Assembly: GCA_029932915.1 (NCBI GenBank)
Contig: JAOZPE010000005.1
Span: forward strand, 1 to 61,111
Origin: Candidatus Krumholzibacteriia bacterium
GTDB lineage: Bacteria > Krumholzibacteriota > Krumholzibacteriia > JAJRXK01
Direction of reading: 5' to 3'
Length of the DNA: 61,111 nt
A program made the position numbers and the translations under genes. This document shows positions 27,511 through 35,897 of this stretch, one piece after another. Within the stretch, counting starts at the first letter, position 1. Each line of letters opens with the position of its first letter. The notes beneath the pieces are model-generated. The model did not search any database. It worked only from the letters and a program-made list of their open reading frames with translations, and had not been told where the DNA came from.

Positions 27511-28311
27511 GTGAACCCCGTGGACTCGAGCCGCCCGCCGCTGCTCGTGCTGTGCGATACGGCCCGTCCGGGCCGGGAGAACATGGCCATCGACCGGGCG
27601 GCTCTGGCCGCGGCCGAGGATGGGGGGCTGTCCTCGGCCTTTCTGCGCATCTATGCGTGGGATCCACCGGCGGTCTCCCTCGGCTACCACCAGCGTGAAG
27701 AGGTGCTCGACCTGCCGGCGCTGCGCCGGGACGGGATCGAGGTGGTGCGCCGGCCCACCGGCGGCGCCGCGGTCCTGCACTGGCAGGAATGGACCTACGC
27801 GGTGGCTGGACCGCGGCCTCTGGAGGGGCTTGGAGAGGGCTTCGCCCAGATCTACACGAGCCTCGCCGCCGCCCTGGTATCGGCCCTGCGCGCTTTGGGG
27901 GTGCCGGCCGAGAGCGGGGGAAGGGGAGGCCCGGACACCTTCGCCTGTTTCGAAGCGGTGGAGGGACACGAGATCACCGCCGGCGGGCGGAAACTGGTGG
28001 GCAGCGCCTTCCGGCAGACCCGCCGGGCCTTCCTGCAGCACGGCAGTCTCCTGCGGGACGATGCCCACGTCGCCCTGGCCAGCTACCTCGCCGGGGCCGA
28101 TGAGCCACGCCGCGACGCGCACCGCGAGCGCCTGCGCCGACGCACCACCGACCTCGCCCGGCTCGGGCGGGACGGCATCGAGGCCCGGGACTTCGCGCAG
28201 GCCCTCGGAGGGGCCCTGGCCGAGGCCATGGGCGTTTCGTTGAGGTGGATCGACCGTCTGCCCGAGGGGGTGCTTCGGCACCGACAGAAGGGGATGGGGA
28301 TTGCCCCTTGA
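27511..28311 (+). CDS. lipM: LipM-type octanoyl-[GcvH] transferase (lipoate-ligase fold)
   Basis: A 266-residue member of the biotin/lipoate protein ligase fold. It has the RRPTGGAAVLH motif (81-90), then the segment around Cys146 (DTFACFEAV) and Lys161 (GRKLVGSAF) followed by LQHGSLL. The catalytic cysteine and lysine in this order and spacing are characteristic of LipM octanoyltransferases. Lipoate-salvaging LplA enzymes lack the cysteine. LipM moves octanoyl from ACP to GcvH in de novo lipoate synthesis, and the position directly after gcvPB fits that role. GTG at 27511 is the first start; GTG at 27520 is an alternative, and both have a poor ribosome site. Lipoyl synthase is not in the window. 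Confidence 0.8.
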   Translation: MNPVDSSRPPLLVLCDTARPGRENMAIDRAALAAAEDGGLSSAFLRIYAWDPPAVSLGYHQREEVLDLPALRRDGIEVVRRPTGGAAVLHWQEWTYAVAGPRPLEGLGEGFAQIYTSLAAALVSALRALGVPAESGGRGGPDTFACFEAVEGHEITAGGRKLVGSAFRQTRRAFLQHGSLLRDDAHVALASYLAGADEPRRDAHRERLRRRTTDLARLGRDGIEARDFAQALGGALAEAMGVSLRWIDRLPEGVLRHRQKGMGIAP

Positions 28312-28368
28312 CCCGCCCCGCACCGTCCGGGCACCTTGGCAACGAGAACCTCAACGCTGGCGCGACCG

Positions 28369-29334
28369 ATGCTTCGTTATCTCTTCCGGCGCATTCTGGG
28401 CTCGATTCTCCTGCTCTGGGGCGTGGTCACCCTGACCTTCGTGCTCCTGCAGGTGGCTCCGGGAGACCCGGTCGACCTGCTGGTCGATCCGAGCTTTCCC
28501 CCGGAGGACGTCCAGGCGGTGCGCGATCATTTCGGCTTGGACCGTCCCTTCCACCAGCAATACCTGTCGTGGATCGCGGGTACCGTGCACGGCGATCTGG
28601 GCATCAGCCTGCGGCACAAGCGTCCGGTCCGGGACGTCCTGGCCGAGGCCGTTCCCAACACCTTGCGTCTGAGCGTGATCTCCCTGCTCGCCTGGCTGGT
28701 CGTCGGGGTGATGCTGGGGGTCTGGTCGGCGGCCCACCGCGGGAGCCTGCGCGACCGGGTGGTGACCGTCTCCACCCTCATCGTCTACAGCCTTCCATCC
28801 TTCTGGCTGGGCCTGATGCTGCTGTTGATCTTCGTGTGGAAGCTGCACTGGTTCCCCTCGGGGGGCATGTCCGACGGCACCGTCGCCGAGCTGGGGTGGT
28901 GGCGGTGGCTGCTCTCCAGCATCCGGCACCTGGTCCTGCCGGTGGCGGTGCTGGGCCTGTCCGGCGCGGCCGGCCTGGCTCGCTACATGCGCTCGTCCAT
29001 GCTGGAGATCCTCTCGGAGGACTACATCCGCACCGCGCGGGCCAAGGGCCTTGGCGAGCGCAGCATCCTCTTCAAGCACGCCCTGCGCAACGCGGCCATC
29101 CCCCTGGTGACCCTGTTGGGCCTGAGTCTTCCCTTCCTCCTGAGCGGGGCGGTGGTGACCGAGGTGATCTTCTCGTGGCCGGGCATGGGACAGGTCGCCG
29201 TCCAGGGTCTGCTGAGCCGGGACTACCCGGTGATCCTGGCCACCACCCTCCTGTCCGGGGGAATGGTCATCCTGGGGAACCTGCTGGCGGATCTGGCCTA
29301 CGGCCTGGTGGATCCGCGGATCCGGGTGGGATGA
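28369..29334 (+). CDS. Oligopeptide/dipeptide ABC transporter permease, DppB/OppB type
   Basis: About 321 residues with six predicted membrane helices. It opens MLRYLFRRILGSILLLWGVV and continues with the family-typical LDRPFHQQYLSWIAGTVHGDLG. The EAA loop is ARYMRSSMLEIL...DYIRTARAKGL, and the signature near the end is SWPGMGQVAVQGLLSRDYP. It forms the heteromeric membrane channel with the next gene. A TTG at 28336 would add 11 residues; neither start has a good ribosome site. It opens a four-gene transporter operon in which the ATPases follow, but no periplasmic binding protein is encoded here. Confidence 0.93.
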   Translation: MLRYLFRRILGSILLLWGVVTLTFVLLQVAPGDPVDLLVDPSFPPEDVQAVRDHFGLDRPFHQQYLSWIAGTVHGDLGISLRHKRPVRDVLAEAVPNTLRLSVISLLAWLVVGVMLGVWSAAHRGSLRDRVVTVSTLIVYSLPSFWLGLMLLLIFVWKLHWFPSGGMSDGTVAELGWWRWLLSSIRHLVLPVAVLGLSGAAGLARYMRSSMLEILSEDYIRTARAKGLGERSILFKHALRNAAIPLVTLLGLSLPFLLSGAVVTEVIFSWPGMGQVAVQGLLSRDYPVILATTLLSGGMVILGNLLADLAYGLVDPRIRVG

Positions 29335-29335
29335 G

Positions 29336-30394
29336 ATGGCGCAGCAGGCCGCCCGGCAGGCTTCCCGATCGGTGGCCCCGTGGTGTGGGGCCGCAGGTGT
29401 CGTGGCGGCGCTTCCCCTGATGGTGAAGGGGAGTGGGGCGGGGGCCTGGCTGCTGGGGCAGCACGGGGCGGAGGCCGCGCTGGTGTCGTGGATCTCCCTG
29501 CTGACGGCGGTGCTGCTGCTGGTCGCCTGTTTGCTGGAGCGCGAGCGGGGCCTTCCCGTCTGGCTGGACGATCCCTCGGCCCGGCTGGGTCTGTCCCTCG
29601 TGCTCGTCCTGGCCTGGGTCGCGCTCATGGCCCCCCTGCTGGCCACCCACGACCCGTCGGCCCTGGGCGCGTCGGTGCGCTCGCGTTTCCTTCCCCCCTC
29701 ACTGGAGCACTGGATGGGCACGGACATCCTGGGCCGCGATCTGTACAGCCGCGTGGTCTTCGGGGCGCGGGTGTCGCTCTTCATCGGGGTGGCCAGCGTG
29801 TTCACCTCGGTGGTCCTGGGACTTCTCGTGGGCGGTCTGGCCGGTTTCACCGGCGGGGTGGTCGACACCGTTCTCATGCGCTTCACCGACCTCATGCTCG
29901 CCTTTCCCCGGCTCTTCCTCATCCTGGCCCTGATGGCCTTCTTCTCGCCCTCGACCTGGCTGGTGGTGCTGGTGCTGGGCACCACGGGCTGGATGGGGGT
30001 GGCCCGGGTGGTGCGCGGCGGTGTGCTCCAGGTGAAGAACATGGAATTCGTCGAAGCGGCCCGGGCCCTGGGCCTGCCCCCGGCCCGGGTGCTGTGGCGT
30101 CACGTCTTTCCCGCGGCGATGGCACCGGTGATCGTGGCGGCCACCCTGCGGGTGGGCAACGCCATCCTGGCCGAGAGTTTCCTGAGTTTCCTGGGCCTGG
30201 GGGTCCAGGCCCCGGCGGTGAGCTGGGGTCAGCTCATCGGCCAGGGCCGCGATACGCTCTTGACGGCATGGTGGATCTCCACCTTCCCTGGCCTGGCCAT
30301 CACCCTGACCGTGGTCGGATTCAATCTGCTCGGTGACGGCCTCCGGGACGCCGCCGATCCGCGTCTCATCGTGAGGAGTTCATCGCGGCCATGA
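29336..30394 (+). CDS. Oligopeptide/dipeptide ABC transporter permease, DppC/OppC type, with extra N-terminal helices
   Basis: A 352-residue permease. The family hallmark HWMGTDILGRDLYSRVVFGA is at about residue 122, and the EAA loop reads NMEFVEAARALGLPPARVLW. The C-terminus shows ESFLSFLGLGVQAPAVSWG. Members usually have one membrane helix before the hallmark. Here two extra hydrophobic stretches (about 15-30 and 50-67) precede it, so the protein is some 50 residues longer than typical. The ATG at 29336 follows the previous stop by one base, and the stop overlaps the ATPase gene by 4 bases. Confidence 0.93.
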   Translation: MAQQAARQASRSVAPWCGAAGVVAALPLMVKGSGAGAWLLGQHGAEAALVSWISLLTAVLLLVACLLERERGLPVWLDDPSARLGLSLVLVLAWVALMAPLLATHDPSALGASVRSRFLPPSLEHWMGTDILGRDLYSRVVFGARVSLFIGVASVFTSVVLGLLVGGLAGFTGGVVDTVLMRFTDLMLAFPRLFLILALMAFFSPSTWLVVLVLGTTGWMGVARVVRGGVLQVKNMEFVEAARALGLPPARVLWRHVFPAAMAPVIVAATLRVGNAILAESFLSFLGLGVQAPAVSWGQLIGQGRDTLLTAWWISTFPGLAITLTVVGFNLLGDGLRDAADPRLIVRSSSRP

Positions 30395-31401
30395 GCGAGA
30401 CCCTGCTGGCCATCGAGGATCTGCGTGTCGCCTTCGCCACCGAGAGAGGCGAGGCCGTGGCCGTCGACGGGGTCACCCTCGATGTGGCCGAAGGGACGGC
30501 CCTGGGTCTGGTGGGCGAGTCCGGCTGCGGCAAGAGCGTCACCGCCCTGTCCATCCTCCGGCTGCTGCCCACCCCGGCGGCGCGGATCGTCTCCGGCCGC
30601 ATCCTCTTCGGGGAAAGCGATCTGCTGCGGCTGGACGAAGAGGAGCTGCGGCGGGTCCGCGGGCGGCGGATCGGGATGATCTTCCAGGAACCGATGACCA
30701 GTCTGAATCCCGTCTACACCTGCGGCGAGCAGATCGACGAGGTGCTGCGCCTGCACGAGGGTCTGGGCCGGCGCGAGGCCCGCGAGCGCACCGTCGAGTT
30801 GCTTGCCCAGGTGGGGATCGCCGACCCGGCCCGGCGCGCCCGGGACTATCCCCACCAGCTCTCCGGCGGGATGCGCCAACGGGTGATGATCGCCATGGCC
30901 GTGGCCTGCCGGCCGGCGCTGCTGATCGCCGACGAACCCACCACCGCCCTGGACGTGACCATCCAGAGGCAGATCCTCGAACTGCTCCAACGTCTGCGCG
31001 AGGAGATGGGGATGGCGCTGTTGCACATCACCCACGACCTGGCGGTCATCGAGGGCAGTGCCCAGGAGGTGGCGGTGATGTACGCCGGAGTGATCGTCGA
31101 ACGTGCCCCGGCTGCGGAGATCTTCTCCCGGCCCGCCCATCCCTACACCCTGGGTCTGCTGGCCTGCCGGCCGGACGGCCGACGGGCCGGCGAGCGTCTG
31201 CCGGTGATCGGGGGCAAGGTCCCCGATCCCCTGGAGCGGCCCGGCGGATGCCGTTTCCACGACCGCTGCCCCTTCGCCCGGGAGCGCTGCCGGAACGAGG
31301 AACCCGCCCTGGAGGAACTCGACCGGGGACACCGGGTGGCGTGTTTCGAGGCGGCCCGGGTGCAGGCCGAAGGGAGGTGGCCCGATGAAAGCTCTTCCTG
31401 A
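30391..31401 (+). CDS. Oligopeptide ABC transporter ATP-binding protein, DppD/OppD type
   Basis: A 336-residue ATPase with Walker [11 protein letters not shown]-loop [10 protein letters not shown], signature [14 protein letters not shown] and Walker [15 protein letters not shown]. It ends with the oligopeptide-ATPase C-terminal domain that holds the cysteine pattern [14 protein letters not shown], known in some DppD/OppD proteins to bind an Fe-S cluster. It pairs with the DppF-type protein encoded next. ATG at 30391 overlaps the DppC stop; its own end overlaps dppF by 17 bases. Confidence 0.95.
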   Translation: MSETLLAIEDLRVAFATERGEAVAVDGVTLDVAEGTALGLVGESGCGKSVTALSILRLLPTPAARIVSGRILFGESDLLRLDEEELRRVRGRRIGMIFQEPMTSLNPVYTCGEQIDEVLRLHEGLGRREARERTVELLAQVGIADPARRARDYPHQLSGGMRQRVMIAMAVACRPALLIADEPTTALDVTIQRQILELLQRLREEMGMALLHITHDLAVIEGSAQEVAVMYAGVIVERAPAAEIFSRPAHPYTLGLLACRPDGRRAGERLPVIGGKVPDPLERPGGCRFHDRCPFARERCRNEEPALEELDRGHRVACFEAARVQAEGRWPDESSS

Positions 31402-32488
31402 ACCGGAGGGAGATCTTCGGGAACGCCCGGCCAGGGGCGGCGAGGCCGTCTTCTCCCCCGATGCGCCCGTCCTGCGGGTGCGGGGTCTGGTGAAGCACTT
31501 CCGGCGCCGGGGAAGCTGGTTCGGTCCACGGCCGGCGCCCCTGGCCGCCGTCGACGGTGTCGACCTGGAGATCGCCGCCGGCGAGACCCTCGGCCTGGTG
31601 GGCGAATCGGGTTGCGGGAAATCGACCCTGGCCCGTTGCATCCTCCATCTCGTCCCGCCGACGGCGGGGGTGGTCGAAGTCGGGGGTGTCGATCTGGGGA
31701 CCCTTCGGCAGCGCGAGCTGCGGCGCTTCCGCCGCCACATGCAGATCGTCTTCCAGGATCCCTACGGCAGCCTCAACCCCCGGCTCACCGTGGGACAGGC
31801 CCTCGAGGAGCCCCTGGCCGTCCACGGGGTGGGCGATGGCAGGGAACGCCGGCGGAGGGTGGAGGCCATGCTCCAGCGGGTGGGCCTGCGCAGGGACCAG
31901 GCCCGCCGCTACCCGCACGAGTTCAGCGGGGGCCAACGCCAACGCATCGTCATCGCCCGGGCCCTGATCCTCCGGCCCCGGCTGGTCATCGCCGACGAAC
32001 CGGTCTCGGCCCTGGACACCAGCGTGGCCGCCCAGATCCTCAATCTCCTGCAGGACCTCCAGGAGGAGATGGGCCTGGCCTACCTTCTCATCGCCCACGA
32101 CCTGGCGGTGGTCCGGCACCTGAGCCATCGCATCGCGGTGATGTACGCCGGCCGCGTCGTCGAGGAGGCCCCGGCCGAGGAACTCATGGACCATCCCCTG
32201 CATCCCTATACGCAGGCCCTCCTGGCCGCTGCGCCCCGTCTGGGCACCTCGCCCGCGGGGGCCGTCCCCGCCGGGGACGTCCTCTCCTCCTCCCGGAAGG
32301 GTCTTCCGAGCCCGGAGGATCTCCCGTCTCCGGAGAGCCTGGAGGGGGCTTGTCCCTTCCATCCACGCTGCCCGCTGGCCATGGATCGTTGCCTCACCGA
32401 GGAGCCCCATCTGCGCCCCTCGGTAGGGGGTCATCGGGTGGCCTGCTGGGCCGTCGAGGAGACAGATCCTCCAGTGCCGCCCCAATAG
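31385..32488 (+). CDS. Oligopeptide ABC transporter ATP-binding protein, DppF/OppF type
   Basis: A 367-residue ATPase, the partner of the DppD-type subunit. It has Walker [12 protein letters not shown]-loop FQDPYGSLNPR, signature FSGGQRQRIVIARAL, Walker B LVIADEPVSALDTS and the C-terminal cysteine motif CPFHPRCPLAMDRC. A basic stretch RRRGSWFGPR appears before the ATPase core, as in other DppF proteins. The start at 31385 lies within the end of the preceding gene after GGGAGG. This is the last gene of the transporter operon. No convincing terminator follows before the strong promoter at 32525. Confidence 0.95.
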   Translation: MKALPEPEGDLRERPARGGEAVFSPDAPVLRVRGLVKHFRRRGSWFGPRPAPLAAVDGVDLEIAAGETLGLVGESGCGKSTLARCILHLVPPTAGVVEVGGVDLGTLRQRELRRFRRHMQIVFQDPYGSLNPRLTVGQALEEPLAVHGVGDGRERRRRVEAMLQRVGLRRDQARRYPHEFSGGQRQRIVIARALILRPRLVIADEPVSALDTSVAAQILNLLQDLQEEMGLAYLLIAHDLAVVRHLSHRIAVMYAGRVVEEAPAEELMDHPLHPYTQALLAAAPRLGTSPAGAVPAGDVLSSSRKGLPSPEDLPSPESLEGACPFHPRCPLAMDRCLTEEPHLRPSVGGHRVACWAVEETDPPVPPQ

Positions 32489-32524
32489 TGTGTACTGCAA
32501 GGGCTTACAAGGCCAAAGGCAGGG

Positions 32525-32553
32525 TTGACTCGCTTTGGGCCGCCCCGTATATT
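32525..32553 (+). promoter_or_regulatory. Strong promoter of the TonB-receptor/surface-protein operon
   Basis: TTGACT (32525-32530), a 17-base spacer and TATATT (32548-32553), each one base off consensus. The start point would be near 32560, leaving a leader of about 307 nt before the receptor gene. Confidence 0.7.
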
Positions 32554-32594
32554 TCGCACGTGACGTCGGAGCCCATGGACGTCGTGACCTCGCC

Positions 32595-32645
32595 AAACCC
32601 CTGGGCTTGCCGGGCTTTGGGCCCAAGGCTTTGCCACGGGGGTTT
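32595..32645 (+). promoter_or_regulatory. Long stem-loop in the leader of the TonB-receptor mRNA
   Basis: AAACCCC (32595-32601) is complementary to GGGGTTT (32639-32645). The enclosed region holds a perfect 10-base palindrome TTGGGCCCAA (32617-32626), so a branched or extended hairpin is possible. It is not recognised as a known riboswitch. Confidence 0.5.
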
Positions 32646-32866
32646 CAGTGCGTAGAGGGCCTCAACCGGGTCTTCGGGGTCGTCGGCGAAGCCGGGCTCC
32701 TCGGTACATCCCCACTTCAAGTGCCCCACATCCGATCTCGGTGGTGGATCCGGTCGTTCTTGTTTCTCGGCCGGGGTTCTCGACAGGATCGAAGTCGTGG
32801 GTGGGATCTGCAGCCCTGGGTAGGGTCACGGAGTTGTTCCATCGGGGAACAGCAAGGAGCGCCGTC

Positions 32867-35863
32867 ATGCCGAATCGGCCATTCGCACGTGGGATCAGTT
32901 GGGTGCTGGGCCTGCTCCTGCTCATGGGGGCGACGGCCGCGTTCGCCCAGGGAACGGGAAGCATCTCCGGAACGGTGCGAAACGGCGAGACCGGCGAACT
33001 GCTCGACTACGCGAACATCGTCCTGACCGATTCGCAGGGCAACCACTGGGGAACGATGTCCCTCGGCGGCGGCCGTTTCTTCCTGCGCGATCTGCCCGCC
33101 GGCGATTACACGATCACCATCCTCTACCTGGGCTACAAGAAGGTCACCCAACCGGTCACCGTCAAAGCCGGCGAGTCGCAGCAACTCACCTTCGATCTGG
33201 AGGTGACGGTGGTGAAGACCTTCGACGAGTTCGTGGTCGAGGGTGAAGCGGTGATGGTCGAGGTGAAGGAGACCGAGTTCAAACAGACCGTGCGCAGCGA
33301 GGACCTCACCGACTACGCGGTCGACTCGGTGGAGGAAGCGGTGGCCCAGCAGGCGGGAATCGTGGCCCGCGGCGGCGAGCTGTACGTGCGCGGCGGCCGC
33401 TCCGGAGAGATCTCCTTCCGCATCGACGGTGTGGCGGTCGACGACCCCCTGGGCGGTGGCGCGATGGGCGTGGGCAGCCTCGGCGTGGCCAATGTGGAGA
33501 CGGTCACCGGTGGTCAGGATCCCGAGTACGGAAACGCCCTGTCCGGGGTGGTGAACATCACCACCCGTGAGGGCGGTGACCACTTCGAGGCCCGTTTCCG
33601 CTACCTCACCGACGACTTCGGACGGCAGGACCGTACCTACACCAACTACGACCGCTTCGAGTTCGCCTTCGGCGGTCCGACGGGTATTCCCCGCTTCACC
33701 TACTTCGTCAACGGTGACCTGTCCTTCTCCGACAACGAGAACTACAACCGTGCCGACCGGCCCGAGAGTGACGTGCAGCTCTTCGGGGTGACGCTGTGGA
33801 AGTGGCGTCGCCGCATGACGAACCAGGCGCGCGGTTCGGTGAAGCTGGCCTACCGTTTCGACGAGTCCGGGGCGCGCAAGATCACCGGTGAGTTCACCAC
33901 GAACTTCAGCCGCCGTGAGTCGTACTTCCCCAACTGGGACGCACAGGGTTACGCCCAGAAGCTGCTGCGGCTGCCGGAGGTCGAGTCGACCTCGGCCGGC
34001 TACCGCTATACCGGCCGCATCCGCACCGTGTACTACGGTCCGTGGGTGGAGACCATGCAGCAGAGGGCCCACACCGTCCGCGTCGCCGTCGACCGCGGTG
34101 AGGGAACGGTCTACGAGGCCATTCCGGTGCTGGAGGTGCGCGATATCCGCGGCAGCACCTTCCTGGCCGGTATCCAGCCTCTGTTCGAGGGTTTCCAGTA
34201 TCCGTATTCGCGCTTCTCGACGGTGCAGGAAGACTCGAGCTACGTGAAGTTCAACGCGGCGAACCACGGTCCGCAGTACCAGCGCTGGAGCACCCAGGCC
34301 AAGATCGTGTGGCGGCAGGCGCTCAACGACACCGATTTCTACACCTTGCGGCTGGCGCGTCTGGAGTTCGACAACTTCAACACCGTCACCCCGGACAAGA
34401 TGCCCTATCAGTTCAACCACGGGGGCATCGACGGAGCGGGTTTCTTCTTCGACACCCACAACCTGTACCAGATGGGCCAGGACTTCGCGACCGACCAGGA
34501 CAACCCGCTGTACGTGACCAGCGGTGACTTCTACGCGTTCCGCGATCAGAACACGGTGCAGTACACCACCAAGTTCGACCTGACCAGCACCCGCTACGCC
34601 GGCCACAAGCTCAAGGCGGGTTTCCAGTTCGTCTACAACGATCTGCGGGACAACAACATCCAGAGCCCGGCGCGCGAGCGCCAGAACCGCTTCACCGGGG
34701 AATTCTCCCAGGGCACCAACCGCAACCAGTTCCACACCTTCAATCCCGAGGGCTCCTTCTACATCCAGGATCGCTGGGAGCACGAGGGCATGGTGGTGAA
34801 CGGGGGCTTCCGCTGGGACATGTTCTCGCCGGGCTCGGCGGCCAAGATCGAGCTGACCAACGAGGACGTCAACCGCAACGTCACCAAGTACAAGACCCAG
34901 TTCAGCCCGCGTCTGGGCTTCGCCTTCCCCATCACCGACCGCGACGCCTTCCACTTCCACTACGGGCGCTTCATCCAGTTCCCCGACCGCGAGGTCCTGT
35001 TCGCCAGCCAGGATCCCATCGGCAACCAGGGTTTCCTGGGCAATCCCAACCTCGAGTCGGAGCTGACCATCAGCTACCAGGCCGGGATCCGCCGCCAGTT
35101 CAACGACTTCATCGCCGGTCAGATGGTCGTCTACTGGAAGGACTTCTACGGCGGTGTGGCGGGGACTCCGGTCACCGACGAGACGACCGGCAACACCCTG
35201 CGGCGCTACATCAACAAGGCCTTCTCCAACGCCCGCGGCATCGAGTTGACCCTGGAGAAGCGCTACAGCAACCGCTGGGCCTTCGAGTTGGCCTATACCT
35301 TCGCCTACGCCGACGGCGTGGCGAGCAGCCAGGAGTTCGGTGCCAACCCCGAGGGCCTGCAATTCCTGCCCAACCAGGAGCTGCCGTTGGACTGGGACCG
35401 CCGTCACAGCCTGAACCTGCGTCTGCGTCTGGAGGAGCCGCAGGAGTGGGGGGCGAGCATGACCTTCCAGTACGGCTCGGGATTCCCGTGGACGCCCATC
35501 TTCCGATTCGAGAAGAAGCTCGATCCCCTGCTGGAGAACAGTCGTCGTCACCCGGACGAGTACAGCCTCGACGTGCAGGCCGAGCGCCATGTGAACATCT
35601 ACGGCCAGAAGGTGACGCTCTACCTGCAGGGCTTCAATCTCATCAACCAGGATCAGGTCGCCAGCGAGACGGCTTTCCTCGCCCCGGTGGCTCCCAATGC
35701 CGGCGCGGCCTATACCCCATATCTCACCGACACCGGGAAATACGGCGGTGCCTTGCTCTACGACGTCGACGGCGACGGCCGCAACGACTACGTACCGGTG
35801 AACGACCCGCGGGTGTTCCAACGTCACCGTCTGTTCCGGGTGGGTATCGGCTGGCAGTTCTAG
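32867..35863 (+). CDS. TonB-dependent receptor with N-terminal carboxypeptidase-regulatory-like domain
   Basis: A 998-residue outer-membrane receptor. A signal peptide (ISWVLGLLLLMGATAAFAQ) is followed by a CarboxypepD_reg-like beta-sandwich (GSISGTVRNGETGELLDYAN to about residue 110). The plug domain follows (VEEAVAQQAGIVARGGELYV, RIDGVAVDDPLGG, GGQDPEYGNALSGVVNITTR), and then a beta-barrel of about 750 residues rich in aromatic strands, ending in the outer-membrane C-terminal phenylalanine (VGIGWQF). Such receptors import large ligands or interact with surface proteins, energised by ExbB-ExbD-TonB; a matching set is encoded 5.5 kb downstream. Substrate is unknown. ATG at 32867 has AAGGAG 8 bases upstream. 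The gene next to it encodes a large surface protein, 34 bases away with GGAGG. Confidence 0.9.
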   Translation: MPNRPFARGISWVLGLLLLMGATAAFAQGTGSISGTVRNGETGELLDYANIVLTDSQGNHWGTMSLGGGRFFLRDLPAGDYTITILYLGYKKVTQPVTVKAGESQQLTFDLEVTVVKTFDEFVVEGEAVMVEVKETEFKQTVRSEDLTDYAVDSVEEAVAQQAGIVARGGELYVRGGRSGEISFRIDGVAVDDPLGGGAMGVGSLGVANVETVTGGQDPEYGNALSGVVNITTREGGDHFEARFRYLTDDFGRQDRTYTNYDRFEFAFGGPTGIPRFTYFVNGDLSFSDNENYNRADRPESDVQLFGVTLWKWRRRMTNQARGSVKLAYRFDESGARKITGEFTTNFSRRESYFPNWDAQGYAQKLLRLPEVESTSAGYRYTGRIRTVYYGPWVETMQQRAHTVRVAVDRGEGTVYEAIPVLEVRDIRGSTFLAGIQPLFEGFQYPYSRFSTVQEDSSYVKFNAANHGPQYQRWSTQAKIVWRQALNDTDFYTLRLARLEFDNFNTVTPDKMPYQFNHGGIDGAGFFFDTHNLYQMGQDFATDQDNPLYVTSGDFYAFRDQNTVQYTTKFDLTSTRYAGHKLKAGFQFVYNDLRDNNIQSPARERQNRFTGEFSQGTNRNQFHTFNPEGSFYIQDRWEHEGMVVNGGFRWDMFSPGSAAKIELTNEDVNRNVTKYKTQFSPRLGFAFPITDRDAFHFHYGRFIQFPDREVLFASQDPIGNQGFLGNPNLESELTISYQAGIRRQFNDFIAGQMVVYWKDFYGGVAGTPVTDETTGNTLRRYINKAFSNARGIELTLEKRYSNRWAFELAYTFAYADGVASSQEFGANPEGLQFLPNQELPLDWDRRHSLNLRLRLEEPQEWGASMTFQYGSGFPWTPIFRFEKKLDPLLENSRRHPDEYSLDVQAERHVNIYGQKVTLYLQGFNLINQDQVASETAFLAPVAPNAGAAYTPYLTDTGKYGGALLYDVDGDGRNDYVPVNDPRVFQRHRLFRVGIGWQF

Positions 35864-35897
35864 GCCGGCACCAGGAGATCGAAGGAGGATCTGAAGT

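Larger units (their letters stand above)
32489..32866 (+). other. Intergenic region between the peptide transporter and the TonB-receptor gene
   Basis: A 378-base stretch without a credible gene. It contains a strong promoter (32525-32553), a long stem-loop (32595-32645) and a ribosome site AAGGAG 8 bases before the ATG at 32867. The frame of the receptor is open back to a GTG at 32648, but that extension is Arg/Pro-rich, has no ribosome site and precedes a normal signal peptide, so it is not coding. Confidence 0.75.

Noticed and set aside
27511-28311. Lipoate-protein ligase LplA
   Set aside because: The Cys146-Lys161 arrangement and the C-terminal length fit LipM octanoyltransferase better. 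LplA lacks that cysteine.
28308-28340. Promoter before the peptide transporter
   Set aside because: TTGACC at 28308-28313 overlaps the lipM stop, but no -10 follows at 16-18 bases, so the transporter may be co-transcribed with gcv.
32648-32866. GTG at 32648 as start of the TonB receptor
   Set aside because: It would put 73 Arg/Pro-rich residues before a normal signal peptide. No ribosome site precedes it, while ATG 32867 has AAGGAG at good spacing.
32554-32866. Cobalamin riboswitch in the receptor leader
   Set aside because: A GCCAC string occurs, but the surrounding cobalamin-box context was not recognisable. Only a structured leader is claimed.
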